A stretch of 8,808 nucleotides of DNA from Actinomycetes bacterium (lineage in GTDB: Bacteria; Actinomycetota; Acidimicrobiia; Acidimicrobiales; Palsa-688). Under the pieces are notes generated by a model. That model saw only the letters and a program-made list of their open reading frames with translations, ran no database searches and was not told the DNA's origin. Each line of letters begins with the position of its first letter. The stretch's first letter is position 1. The DNA is taken from assembly GCA_021808665.1 (NCBI GenBank), contig JAKBBA010000133.1:1-8808 (forward strand), in the 5' to 3' direction. The position numbers were made by a program, and so were the translations under genes. This document shows, piece after piece, positions 1-5,948 of the stretch.

Positions 1-96
1 GGGGCTGATGGTGGTGTGTTCAGTTTCGGTGATGCGGGGTTTTATGGGTCTGCTGGGGGGATGCGGTTGAACGCGCCGGTCGTCGGGGCAGGCTAA
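1..96 (+). CDS. 3' end of a protein with GGVFSFGDAGFYGS-type repeats (5' truncated by window edge)
   Basis: Reading from base 1 in frame gives 31 codons and then a TAA at 94-96. The peptide contains GGVFSFGDAGFYGSAGG followed by LNAPVVGAG. This is the unit of a roughly 45-50 residue repeat (GG-V/I-FSFGDA-x-F-x-GS ... LN-x-P-V/I-VG) that recurs in tandem in many actinobacterial secreted or surface proteins and is predicted to form a beta-propeller-like structure. Only the last partial unit is visible, so the length, the other domains and any signal peptide are unknown. The stop falls just after the usual VG-x sequence at the end of a unit, which looks like a natural C-terminus. The family match is from memory of the motif; the biochemical role is unknown. 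Confidence 0.75.
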   Translation, partial: GADGGVFSFGDAGFYGSAGGMRLNAPVVGAG

Positions 97-126
97 CCAC
101 CGCGGCGAAGCCAGAACGTGAGCCAA

Positions 127-134
127 AAAAGGAG
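127..134 (+). promoter_or_regulatory. strong Shine-Dalgarno serving ATG 142
   Basis: AAAAGGAG ends 7 bases before the ATG at 142. It is the best ribosome binding site in the left end of the window. It serves the 16-codon mini-ORF, not the glycosidase-like gene at 189, whose own upstream sequence (GGTAGG at 175-180) is a weaker match. Confidence 0.6.
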
Positions 135-141
135 CAACCGG

Positions 142-192
142 ATGGGAAACCCTGATAAAGACATCCAACGGCGCGGTAGGTTCAAGAGATGA
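142..192 (+). CDS. 16-codon mini-ORF, possible translational coupler for the GHL15-like gene
   Basis: ATG 142 has an excellent Shine-Dalgarno 7 bases upstream. It opens a 16-residue basic peptide (MGNPDKDIQRRGRFKR) ending in TGA at 190-192. That stop overlaps the next ATG (189-191) in an ATGA junction, the usual arrangement for translational coupling. The peptide has no hydrophobic stretch, so it is not a signal peptide. The RRGRFK stretch only faintly resembles a twin-arginine motif and lacks the hydrophobic core. Alternatives are that the peptide was once the N-terminus of the downstream protein and was separated by a frameshift, or that the coincidence has no function. Seen: RBS, start, stop and overlap. 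Inferred: coupling. Confidence 0.35.
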   Translation: MGNPDKDIQRRGRFKR

Positions 193-1268
193 CACAAGGT
201 CACGGGGCGTGGGTGCGCTACGGCGATCCGCTGTCGAACGACGAAATCGAGTTCGCGGCCGAACACTACGAAGTGGCGGTGCTTCAGCCGTGGGAAGTAG
301 AAGCGGCAGAGCGACTGAAGGCTGCCCGCCCTGACATGACTGTCATTTGCTACAAGTGCTTGTCATCATCGCGCAGCTACGAGCGAGGCCCGATCTTTAC
401 ATCCGGCGTCAGCTATGAGGAGGCAGAAGAGTCCGGAGAGCATTGGTTCGCTCATCGTGCGAACGGTGATCGGATCGAGTGGGCGCATTATTCTGGCCAT
501 TGGCAGATGGCTGTCTGGGACGACGAGTATTGCGAACGTTGGTGTGACAACGTCGCAGATGAGATGGAGAGCGCGCCGTGGGATGGGGTGATGGCCGACA
601 ACGATGTCTTCGACGACTACTACGGTTTGCGCACGCCTATCGAAGGTGAGCGCCGCATGGCTGATTTGCGGAGGGCGCTTGATCGGTTGATCCCGACTGC
701 GGGTGCCCGGCTGAACGCGATCGGCAAGATCTTGGTCCCGAATATCGCGGAGTCACGTCGCGAGCGAGGTCGGTGGGCGCGCCATAGCGCATTTGGTGGT
801 GGTTTCGAGGAGGTGTGGCTTGCCTATGGACCTGACGACTACTTTGATCCTGAAACCTGCGTTGCCCAAGCGCAGGAGATCCGAGGCCCTGGCCTCAGGA
901 TCTTGCGCACAGCGTCCGACGGGCTTGATTCGCATCGCAACTTCATGTACGGACTCGCAGCCATGTGGGTATTCTTGGGAAGCGATCCGGGTACCTTCAC
1001 AGCTACAGCTCATGACGGCTATTCGGTAACGCCTTACGTGCCAGAACTGAGTGCCGAGCTCGGTGAGCCCTTGGAGGAGCCACGACAGCGGGGGAACGGC
1101 TGGTCCCGAACCTTTAGCAGGGGCTGGGCTGCAGTCAATCTCAACTCGGCACGTCGGCGGAAAGTGACCTTTCGCGTTCCGCCTGGCCTGCACTACGTTA
1201 GCGGTGGCGCCGTCGCGGAGACGTTGACACTGGAGCCCCATCATGGAGCTGTCTTTCAGATGGGTTAG
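189..1268 (+). CDS. GHL15-type putative glycoside hydrolase (TIM-barrel)
   Basis: The 359-residue product resembles the hypothetical glycosyl hydrolase-like family 15 (GHL15), related to GH114-like TIM-barrel enzymes and largely uncharacterised. Visible barrel-strand motifs include WVRYGDP (8-14), AVLQPWE (30-36), VICYKCLSS (52-60), WDGVMADND (131-139) and GGGFEEVW (203-210). The acidic residues D132, D137, D139, E207 and E208 sit where barrel glycosidases usually place catalytic residues, though which ones act is unknown. After about residue 300, the pattern TFSRGWAAVNLN (308-319) and the ending ETLTLEPHHGAVFQMG fit the small C-terminal beta-sandwich common in such enzymes. No signal peptide is seen, so if the enzyme acts outside the cell its export route is not evident. 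In its frame a TAG at 177-179 closes the upstream sequence, so ATG 189 is the first possible ATG start; it overlaps the stop of the mini-ORF at 142. Substrate unknown. Confidence 0.75.
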   Translation: MTQGHGAWVRYGDPLSNDEIEFAAEHYEVAVLQPWEVEAAERLKAARPDMTVICYKCLSSSRSYERGPIFTSGVSYEEAEESGEHWFAHRANGDRIEWAHYSGHWQMAVWDDEYCERWCDNVADEMESAPWDGVMADNDVFDDYYGLRTPIEGERRMADLRRALDRLIPTAGARLNAIGKILVPNIAESRRERGRWARHSAFGGGFEEVWLAYGPDDYFDPETCVAQAQEIRGPGLRILRTASDGLDSHRNFMYGLAAMWVFLGSDPGTFTATAHDGYSVTPYVPELSAELGEPLEEPRQRGNGWSRTFSRGWAAVNLNSARRRKVTFRVPPGLHYVSGGAVAETLTLEPHHGAVFQMG

Positions 1269-1363
1269 CGCATCTCGTTGGGCGACTCGGCGATCATGAC
1301 GGCGCTGTGCAGCTGCAGATGTGCCCGACCTGCCTCGATTGAATGCGCGAGTATTGGGCGGCT

Positions 1364-1903
1364 ATGACCTACACGCCAGCGCAGCTCTCCGACCGGGAGT
1401 GCATACGTGACGCAGTCCTTCGATACTGCCGTGGTGTCGACCGTTTGGATGCCGAGCTGATGAAGTCAGCGTACTGGCCGGACGCGATCGACGAGCATGG
1501 CGCGTTCAGGGGAAACGCCCACGAGTTCGCCGATTACTGCATGACTGCGCACCTCAAGTGGAGATGGACCATGCACTCGGTCCTGAATCATTCAATCGAG
1601 CTCGATGACGACGGGAGGTCGGCTCGCGGCGAGGTCTACAACGTCACCACGATGTGCCGACTCGACAGCGCCGCTATCGAGACTTGGTACGGACGTTACC
1701 TCGACGTCTACGAGAAACGTGGCGACGAGTGGCGCATTCGACAAAGAGTGTGCGTCCATCAGGGAAATCACTCAGCTGGTGCTTCTCCGATGGAGATGGA
1801 CACCTCACGGTATCTGGACGGGTCCTCCGACCGGCCGTCCAAAGGTCGACCGCTCGGTCCGCCCGGTTCGGTCGGGGCATCGGTGGATCAACGCGACGGC
1901 TGA
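1364..1903 (+). CDS. SnoaL-like domain protein (NTF2-like fold)
   Basis: The 179-residue protein has the layout of SnoaL_4/NTF2-like proteins. An N-terminal helix reads RECIRDAVLRYCRGVDRLD, followed by YWPDAIDEHGAFRG (the family's Y-x-x-DA-x-D-x-HG-x-F-x-G turn). Later come MHSVLNHSIELDDDGRSARGEVYNVTT and GRYLDVYEKRGDEWRIRQR, giving the cone-shaped alpha+beta barrel. Relatives include polyketide cyclases, dehydratases, isomerases and the small subunits of ring-hydroxylating dioxygenases; the reaction cannot be assigned from sequence. I chose ATG 1364 because family members begin a few residues before the RECIRDAV helix; ATG 1343, seven codons upstream, is also possible. Neither has a clear Shine-Dalgarno. 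The tail after about residue 150 is proline-, glycine- and serine-rich and probably disordered. The gene ends 35 bases before the convergent PNPOx-like gene. Confidence 0.8.
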   Translation: MTYTPAQLSDRECIRDAVLRYCRGVDRLDAELMKSAYWPDAIDEHGAFRGNAHEFADYCMTAHLKWRWTMHSVLNHSIELDDDGRSARGEVYNVTTMCRLDSAAIETWYGRYLDVYEKRGDEWRIRQRVCVHQGNHSAGASPMEMDTSRYLDGSSDRPSKGRPLGPPGSVGASVDQRDG

Positions 1904-1938
1904 AACGTCGGTCGGAGTACCGGCGATGGCAGTAGGGT

Positions 1939-2490
1939 TCAATCTATTCCGGGAAGGCCATCGATGCTCAGCGCGTTGTTGTCTTCCCAGTAACGCTCGA
2001 TACCCTGCCTGCCTTTCCGAATAGCCCACTCGTCCAGGACGGGGCGGTGCGCCACCATGCTCATCACAGGGACGCCGTAGCCGCACGAGTCCGCAACCCT
2101 CGTAGCCTCGACGACGATAATCGAACGCACGCCTACGCCCTCGGCGCCTCCAAAGCGAGCGGCAACGGCGCCAAAACCGTCTGAATGCGCAGTGAGCACC
2201 CGGCCATGACCATGGATGCGGACTATGCGCGGCGCGCCCTCGAACGCGCAGAGCATCAAGACGATGCGACCGTTCTCCCGGAGGTGTGCGATCGTCTCGG
2301 CGCCACTACCCGTCTGGTCCAGGTAGGCGACAGAGCGATCGGATAGCACCACCAACTCGTGTCGGTTACCTTTCGGCGAGCAGTTGACGTGACCGGTCGG
2401 AGAGCTGGGTGCGGTGGCGACGAAGAAGACGGGTTGCGCTTCGATCCATGATGCCAGCCGGTGGTCGATGGTTTCGTGTGGTCGTCCCAT
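1939..2490 (-). CDS. Pyridoxamine 5'-phosphate oxidase-fold family protein
   Basis: The 183-residue product has the split beta-barrel of PNPOx-like flavin or F420 binding proteins. The motifs follow the actinobacterial subgroup: AQPVFFVATAP (18-28), GHVNCSPKG (33-41), VAYLDQTGSGAETIAHLRENGRIVL (54-78), FEGAPRIVRIHGHGRVL (83-99) and DSCGYGVPVMSM (134-145). The SPKG and GSGAETIAHL segments normally contact the cofactor phosphate. Length is normal for the subgroup, whose substrates are unknown; it is not a true PdxH. The ATG at 2490 is a natural start because the family begins at this residue. A GGAAG lies 13 bases upstream, a weak and distant ribosome site. Upstream on the same strand sit a 9-bp tandem repeat and a 41-codon small ORF, so the two genes could share a transcript. 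Confidence 0.85.
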   Translation of the reverse strand: MGRPHETIDHRLASWIEAQPVFFVATAPSSPTGHVNCSPKGNRHELVVLSDRSVAYLDQTGSGAETIAHLRENGRIVLMLCAFEGAPRIVRIHGHGRVLTAHSDGFGAVAARFGGAEGVGVRSIIVVEATRVADSCGYGVPVMSMVAHRPVLDEWAIRKGRQGIERYWEDNNALSIDGLPGID

Positions 2491-2508
2491 ACGACACTTT
2501 AGGCTTCC

Positions 2509-2544
2509 GGTCGGGCCGGTCGGGCCGGTCGGGCCGGTCGGTCC
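2509..2544. repeat. 9-bp tandem repeat, four units
   Basis: Three perfect copies of GGTCGGGCC (2509-2517, 2518-2526, 2527-2535) are followed by a one-base variant, GGTCGGTCC (2536-2544). The array fills the gap between the stop of the small - strand ORF and the start of the PNPOx-like gene. Because GGCC and CCGG are self-complementary, RNA across it could form short alternative stems. The unit is a multiple of three, so copy changes would not shift a reading frame; any effect would be on spacing or RNA structure. Confidence 0.9.
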
Positions 2545-2670
2545 CTATGGGTGTCGGATGCGCGTCGCCCGCTCCAGGAGAATCTCGGTCGCGAGCGTTG
2601 CGGCGCAGATTACGGCCGAGCCGATCACCTCGATAATCAGCGACCTGCGGCGTCCTGGTGCATGGACCAT
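2545..2670 (-). CDS. 41-residue small hydrophobic protein (candidate, unrecognised)
   Basis: An ATG at 2670-2668 opens 41 codons ending in TAG at 2547-2545. The peptide has a basic N-terminus (GRRR at 6-9), a hydrophobic stretch at about 11-32 (LIIEVIGSAVIC, then AATLATEILL) and a basic tail (ERATRIRHP). The charge layout suits a single membrane-spanning or membrane-associated helix, although E14 and E29 lie within the hydrophobic part, so an amphipathic helix is also possible. GGAG lies 8 bases upstream of the ATG, an ideal ribosome site. By my count 31 of 41 third codon positions are G or C, in keeping with coding sequence here. The ORF points the same way as the PNPOx-like gene and ends 54 bases before it, so it may be a leader or co-transcribed partner. 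I do not recognise the family. Chance is the main alternative. Confidence 0.5.
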   Translation of the reverse strand: MVHAPGRRRSLIIEVIGSAVICAATLATEILLERATRIRHP

Positions 2671-2678
2671 ACATTTTG

Positions 2679-2682
2679 CTCC
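2679..2682 (-). promoter_or_regulatory. Shine-Dalgarno for the 41-codon small ORF
   Basis: CTCC on the + strand (GGAG on the - strand) lies 8 bases before the ATG at 2670. It is the main argument that this start is used rather than the overlapping ATG at 2674, which sits only 4 bases from it and opens a long, non-protein-like frame. Confidence 0.5.
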
Positions 2683-2717
2683 GAGATTCACTTGTTACGG
2701 CAAGATCCGGTGAGACA

Positions 2718-2750
2718 TTGCATTTTCTGATCGGCCGACCGGACATGCAA
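2718..2750. promoter_or_regulatory. Inverted repeat TTGCAT / ATGCAA, possible operator and leftward promoter
   Basis: Perfect 6-bp arms TTGCAT (2718-2723) and ATGCAA (2745-2750) flank a 21-base spacer containing the palindrome TCGGCCGA (2731-2738). On the - strand the right arm reads TTGCAT and is followed, after exactly 17 bases, by GAAAAT (2727-2722), which could be the -35 and -10 of a sigma-70-type promoter driving the small ORF and the PNPOx-like gene. The matches are moderate (3/6 and 4/6). On the + strand no comparably good -10 follows. A regulator bound here could control both divergent directions. Confidence 0.3.
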
Positions 2751-2874
2751 CTGTAAGCACATTTTGTGTGCGTGGACATGTCAGGCGGACACGTACTAGA
2801 CCATGGGGCGGCAATGTCGCCGGCTGATGCCCGGAACATTGACTCAGCCGGGTAGATCGAGCGAAAGCAGGGGG

Positions 2875-4554
2875 ATGAGCGAATTGTCCGACGAGACGTC
2901 ATGGAATCTCGCTGACATCTGGGAACTCGTAGCAGACGTGGTGCCGGCTCGCCCAGCCCAGGTTTGCGGGGACAGACGGATCACTTGGAGCGACTTCGAT
3001 CGCCGGGCTGACGCGCTGGCCGCTGACCTACTGGATGTCGGCATCTCCCATCAAGGCAAGCTGGCCGTATACCTCACCAACGGGCCCGAGTACCTGGAGA
3101 GCTACGCTGCAGCCTTCAAGATCGCGGCCGTCCCGGTCAACGTCAACTACCGCTACGGGCCAGCGGAGCTTGAATACCTTCTAGACAACGCCGACACGGA
3201 AGCTGTGGTGTTCCACGCTCGCTTCGCGCCCAACCTCGACGAGGTCAGGGGACGCCTCGGGCGGGTCAGACGGTGGTACGTGGTCTCGGACGGCCATCCA
3301 GAACCTGACTGGGCGACGAGCTACGACGAGGTCGTCGCAAGGGTCGTTCCCAGACCCCACCCTGACTGGAAGCGCTCGGGCGACGACCTGCTGCTTCTAT
3401 ATACGGGAGGCACCACGGGCATGCCGAAGGGCGTCATGTGGCGAAATGACGATCTCGTCCGCGTCCTTGGTGGGGGTGGCAGCCCGTTCGTCGGACTGGG
3501 CCCTGCGAGCGGGCTTCGAGAGATGAGCGATCGGCTCAAGGGTGGCAGCGGGCTCGTAACGACGATGCCGGCCTGCCCGTTGATGCATGGCACCGGGCAG
3601 TTCAGCGCTTTCATCACCATGATCCTCGGAGGTTGCGTCGTCACGCTCCCCGGGTCTCGCTTCGACGCCGAGGAGTTGTGGTCCGCTGTTGAAAGTCGAC
3701 GGGTCAACACGGTCGCGATCGTGGGGGACGCCTTCGCCCGCCCGATGCTCGAGGCTCTCGAAGCCAACCCCGGCAGGTGGGACTTGACGTCGCTGATCCT
3801 GATCAACTCGTCGGGGGTCATGTGGAGCGAAGAGGTCAAACATGGTCTTTCGAAGCATCTGCCGTCAGTCGTGCTGTTCGACTCCCTCGGCTCCTCGGAA
3901 GCCGTTGGTATGGGAGCGAGCATGAGCGCCGGGGCGTCGAGCGCAAAAACGGCCGAGTTTGCGCTCGGTGCGGGAGCCCGCGTGGTTGACGAAGATGATC
4001 GAGACGTCAGGGCGGGATCGGGCGAGGTGGGTGTCATCGCTCTCCCGGGGCACATACCTGTCGGCTACTACAAGGACCCTGAGAAGTCGTCTAGGACGTT
4101 CAGGACAATCGACGGCGTCCGCTACACGATCCCAGGGGACTGCGCGACGGTTGACGCCGACGGGTCGATCCGGCTGCTAGGGCGCGGCTCGGTCGTCATC
4201 AACACCGGCGGCGAAAAGGTGTACCCCGAAGAAGTGGAAGAGGTCATCAAGAAGCTTCCGGAGGTCGCAGACGCGGTTTGCGTCGGCGTACCCGACCAGC
4301 GCTTCGGCGAGCGGGTATGCGCACTGGTCGAGCTGACGGCGGACGAACAGCTAAGCGACGAAGAGGTGATCCGAGCTGTCCGGGCGGAGCTCGCAGTGTA
4401 CAAGGCGCCCCGGCTTGTAGTCTTCGTCGAGTCCATAGGGCGGAGCCCTGCCGGAAAAGTAGACTATCCGGGACTTAAGAAGTTGGCGTCTTCGGCAACC
4501 GGCCGAGAAGCGCCTAAGACGTCTAGCGCTGCGTCGACAACGTCGGACCTGTAG
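2875..4554 (+). CDS. FadD19-like acyl-CoA synthetase (ANL superfamily)
   Basis: The 559-residue enzyme should activate a carboxylic acid with ATP to an acyl-AMP and transfer it to CoA. All core motifs are present: P-loop YTGGTTGMPKG (176-186), DSLGSSEA (336-343), YTIPGD (417-422), hinge region INTGGEKVYPEEVE (442-455) and the catalytic lysine in SPAGKVD (K528). VNVNYRYGPAELEYLLDNAD (88-107), YTGGTTGMPKGVMWR and HIPVGYYKD (393-401) closely resemble mycobacterial FadD19, which activates the C24-branched steroid side chain; the true substrate here is not shown. ATG 2875 is chosen because FadD19-type proteins begin shortly before the NLADIWELV helix. It is preceded by AGCAGGGGG with very short spacing; ATG 2803, 24 codons upstream, has no ribosome site and adds atypical sequence. 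The serine/threonine-rich C-tail (about 539-559) lies in the 91-base overlap with the convergent HD-GYP gene. Confidence 0.9.
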   Translation: MSELSDETSWNLADIWELVADVVPARPAQVCGDRRITWSDFDRRADALAADLLDVGISHQGKLAVYLTNGPEYLESYAAAFKIAAVPVNVNYRYGPAELEYLLDNADTEAVVFHARFAPNLDEVRGRLGRVRRWYVVSDGHPEPDWATSYDEVVARVVPRPHPDWKRSGDDLLLLYTGGTTGMPKGVMWRNDDLVRVLGGGGSPFVGLGPASGLREMSDRLKGGSGLVTTMPACPLMHGTGQFSAFITMILGGCVVTLPGSRFDAEELWSAVESRRVNTVAIVGDAFARPMLEALEANPGRWDLTSLILINSSGVMWSEEVKHGLSKHLPSVVLFDSLGSSEAVGMGASMSAGASSAKTAEFALGAGARVVDEDDRDVRAGSGEVGVIALPGHIPVGYYKDPEKSSRTFRTIDGVRYTIPGDCATVDADGSIRLLGRGSVVINTGGEKVYPEEVEEVIKKLPEVADAVCVGVPDQRFGERVCALVELTADEQLSDEEVIRAVRAELAVYKAPRLVVFVESIGRSPAGKVDYPGLKKLASSATGREAPKTSSAASTTSDL

Positions 4555-5831
4555 AGAGTGCAACGTTTGGTCTTCAGGTCGTCGACGACGGCGTTGGCGC
4601 CGAGACCTGATCGATACGGTCGGTCGGCGGACGCAGCGTCGATGGCGTCTGCGACAGCGACTATCTGAGACGCGAGCGAAACTTCATCCCCGGCGAGACC
4701 GTCGGGATATCCACTTCCGTCGATGCGCTCATGGTGGTGCAGCACCGGCTCAGTCACCTCTACCGACATCCCGCCGTTGGTCAGGATACGATGCCCGATC
4801 TCACAGTGGGAACGTACCAGGGCTAGTTCGTCGGGAGCGAGCGGCGCTGGCTTGGAGAGGACAGCCGTCGGAATCCCCGCCTTTCCTATGTCGTGAAGAG
4901 AGGCGGCAAGAGCAATGTCGGCAATAGCTCGCGCATCGAGTGACATCCGTGACGCGATGCGCTCAGCGATCTCGGCTGCATGACGCTGGTGGCCAGCTGT
5001 AAACGGGTCGCTCAGCTCGCTGATCTCGACCAGAGCTCGACCCATTGCCCGCTCGTTCTCACGTCGAGCGGCGAGCTGCGTGACCTCAGCCGTCACGTTC
5101 CTCACGTTGATGACGACGCCTCGAATTGCCGGGTCTGCCAGCAGGTTGTTGACGGTTGCTGAGTAGTGGAACCAGACGTTGTTTCCGAGGCCTGCGCGAA
5201 AGGTGATTGGGTGATGCAATCCGGGAGAGCTGTAGGCGTGCTCGATGGATTTGAAACTGGCCGGCAAGTCTTCCGGATGCATTCTCACTGCGAGCAGGTC
5301 CCAGAGGTTGGTTCCGATCGGGCCTACCATCTCCCTGGCCGCCTGGTTGAGGTCTGTCACGACCCAGTAGCGGTCGATAACCAGGATCGCATCAGCCGAG
5401 CTTTCTATCAGGACATTATGGCGACGACGCAGGGTGGCGATCTCGGTTATGTCGGTGACGTAAGCAAGGATCGCCTCCGAAGTGGCGTGCCACATCGCGG
5501 TAAGGCGTACGGTTACGATCTCGCCGCCGGGGACGGTATAGCGTTTCTCCAGCACGGACGCCTTACCGGGTTGGCGATGGCTGTGGTCCATCAAGCGGCG
5601 GCTCGCTTCGACATCATCGGGGTGAGTGAAATCGAGTGGGGAGTGCCCGACGACCTCGTCGCGCCTGCGGCCGATCAGATGGCAGAACTCCTCGCTGGCT
5701 TCGATGACTGTGTGGTCAGCGCCGACGACCAGGGATACATTGTCCGAGTCGCCGCCACCACCACCCCTGCGCTCGGTGTCGCCGGCGCCTCGCGGCTCGA
5801 CCTCTTTGGTGCTGCCTGGAACTCCCGCCAC
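4464..5831 (-). CDS. PAS-PAS-HD-GYP protein, probable cyclic-di-GMP phosphodiesterase
   Basis: The 455-residue protein has two PAS domains (about 30-130 and 136-250) and a C-terminal HD-GYP domain (about 260-445). HD-GYP enzymes hydrolyse cyclic-di-GMP using a bi- or trinuclear metal centre. Expected residues are visible: H281 in DPFTAGHQRH, HDIGK (313-317), H342 in SHCEIGH, HHHERIDGSGYP (365-376, GYP at 374-376), D395 in VAVADAID and RPYR (404-407). The enzyme therefore looks catalytically intact. There is no membrane segment or signal peptide, so it should be a cytoplasmic sensor whose PAS ligand (haem, flavin, small molecule or none) cannot be told. The start is GTG 5831 with GAAAGG (AAAGG at 5843-5839) seven bases upstream. 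The N-terminal 28 residues are charged and glycine-rich. Its last 30 residues are encoded opposite the FadD-like tail; they include the helix DVVDAALDVL, typical of the family, so this end is genuine. Confidence 0.9.
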   Translation of the reverse strand: MAGVPGSTKEVEPRGAGDTERRGGGGGDSDNVSLVVGADHTVIEASEEFCHLIGRRRDEVVGHSPLDFTHPDDVEASRRLMDHSHRQPGKASVLEKRYTVPGGEIVTVRLTAMWHATSEAILAYVTDITEIATLRRRHNVLIESSADAILVIDRYWVVTDLNQAAREMVGPIGTNLWDLLAVRMHPEDLPASFKSIEHAYSSPGLHHPITFRAGLGNNVWFHYSATVNNLLADPAIRGVVINVRNVTAEVTQLAARRENERAMGRALVEISELSDPFTAGHQRHAAEIAERIASRMSLDARAIADIALAASLHDIGKAGIPTAVLSKPAPLAPDELALVRSHCEIGHRILTNGGMSVEVTEPVLHHHERIDGSGYPDGLAGDEVSLASQIVAVADAIDAASADRPYRSGLGANAVVDDLKTKRCTLYRSDVVDAALDVLGASRPVAEDANFLSPG

Positions 5832-5894
5832 CCGAACACCTTTCGTGGCGACCTGGACGAAGGCGCCTCAACTGTTCTCAAAGGTCACTGCTCC

Positions 5895-5911
5895 TGCATT
5901 ATCGGCCGACC
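5895..5911. promoter_or_regulatory. TGCATT-ATCGGCCGACC motif, shared with the other divergent region
   Basis: TGCATT (5895-5900) runs directly into ATCGGCCGACC (5901-5911). The same two blocks occur at 2719-2724 and 2730-2740, separated there by five bases. The core TCGGCCGA is a perfect palindrome. The copy here lies in the HD-GYP/MFS divergent region. On the - strand GATAAT (5903-5898) within it resembles a -10 for the HD-GYP gene, but I found no good -35. Function is inferred only. Confidence 0.3.
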
Positions 5912-5948
5912 TCGCGCGGGGATTGAGTACGAAGTCACCGTAGGATAG

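Larger units (their letters stand above)
2491..2874. other. Divergent intergenic region between PNPOx-like and FadD-like genes
   Basis: This 384-base region separates two divergent genes and is more AT-rich on its right half (about 2660-2770) than the flanking coding DNA. It holds a 9-bp tandem repeat (2509-2544), a small - strand ORF (2545-2670), an inverted repeat TTGCAT...ATGCAA (2718-2750), the palindrome TCGGCCGA (2731-2738), a small hairpin GCACA/TGTGC (2757-2761 with 2767-2771) and the palindrome GACATGTC (2775-2782). ACATTTTG occurs twice (2671-2678 and 2759-2766). The density of dyads suggests regulator binding, probably controlling fadD and the leftward genes. No convincing rho-independent terminator is present. 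Confidence 0.6.

Noticed and set aside
1269..1363. Promoter or terminator between the GHL15-like and SnoaL-like genes
   Set aside because: Only small palindromes such as GCAGCTGC (1309-1316) are present. No convincing -10/-35 pair or hairpin with a T tract was found.
2414..2713. 99-codon + strand open frame with a GPV tripeptide run
   Set aside because: The GPV run is only the 9-bp DNA repeat translated. The frame lies antisense to the well-supported PNPOx-like gene and has no domain.
2366..2902. 178-codon - strand open frame covering the divergent region
   Set aside because: Its peptide is arginine/proline-rich with an RPD triplet run from the 9-bp repeat, has no recognisable domain, and overlaps the start halves of both flanking genes. 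The 41-codon frame inside it has a better ribosome spacing and a protein-like composition.
3321..4055. 244-codon - strand open frame
   Set aside because: Antisense to the FadD-like gene over its P-loop and core motifs; serine/arginine/proline-rich shadow of GC-rich coding DNA.
5667..5678. CGGCCGATCAGA, the reverse complement of 2727-2736 plus flanks
   Set aside because: It lies inside HD-GYP coding sequence in a GC-rich context, and a match of this length has no supporting dyad or position.
5166..5948. 260-codon + strand open frame
   Set aside because: It is antisense to the PAS-PAS-HD-GYP gene, whose motifs are unmistakable. The frame has no domain features of its own.
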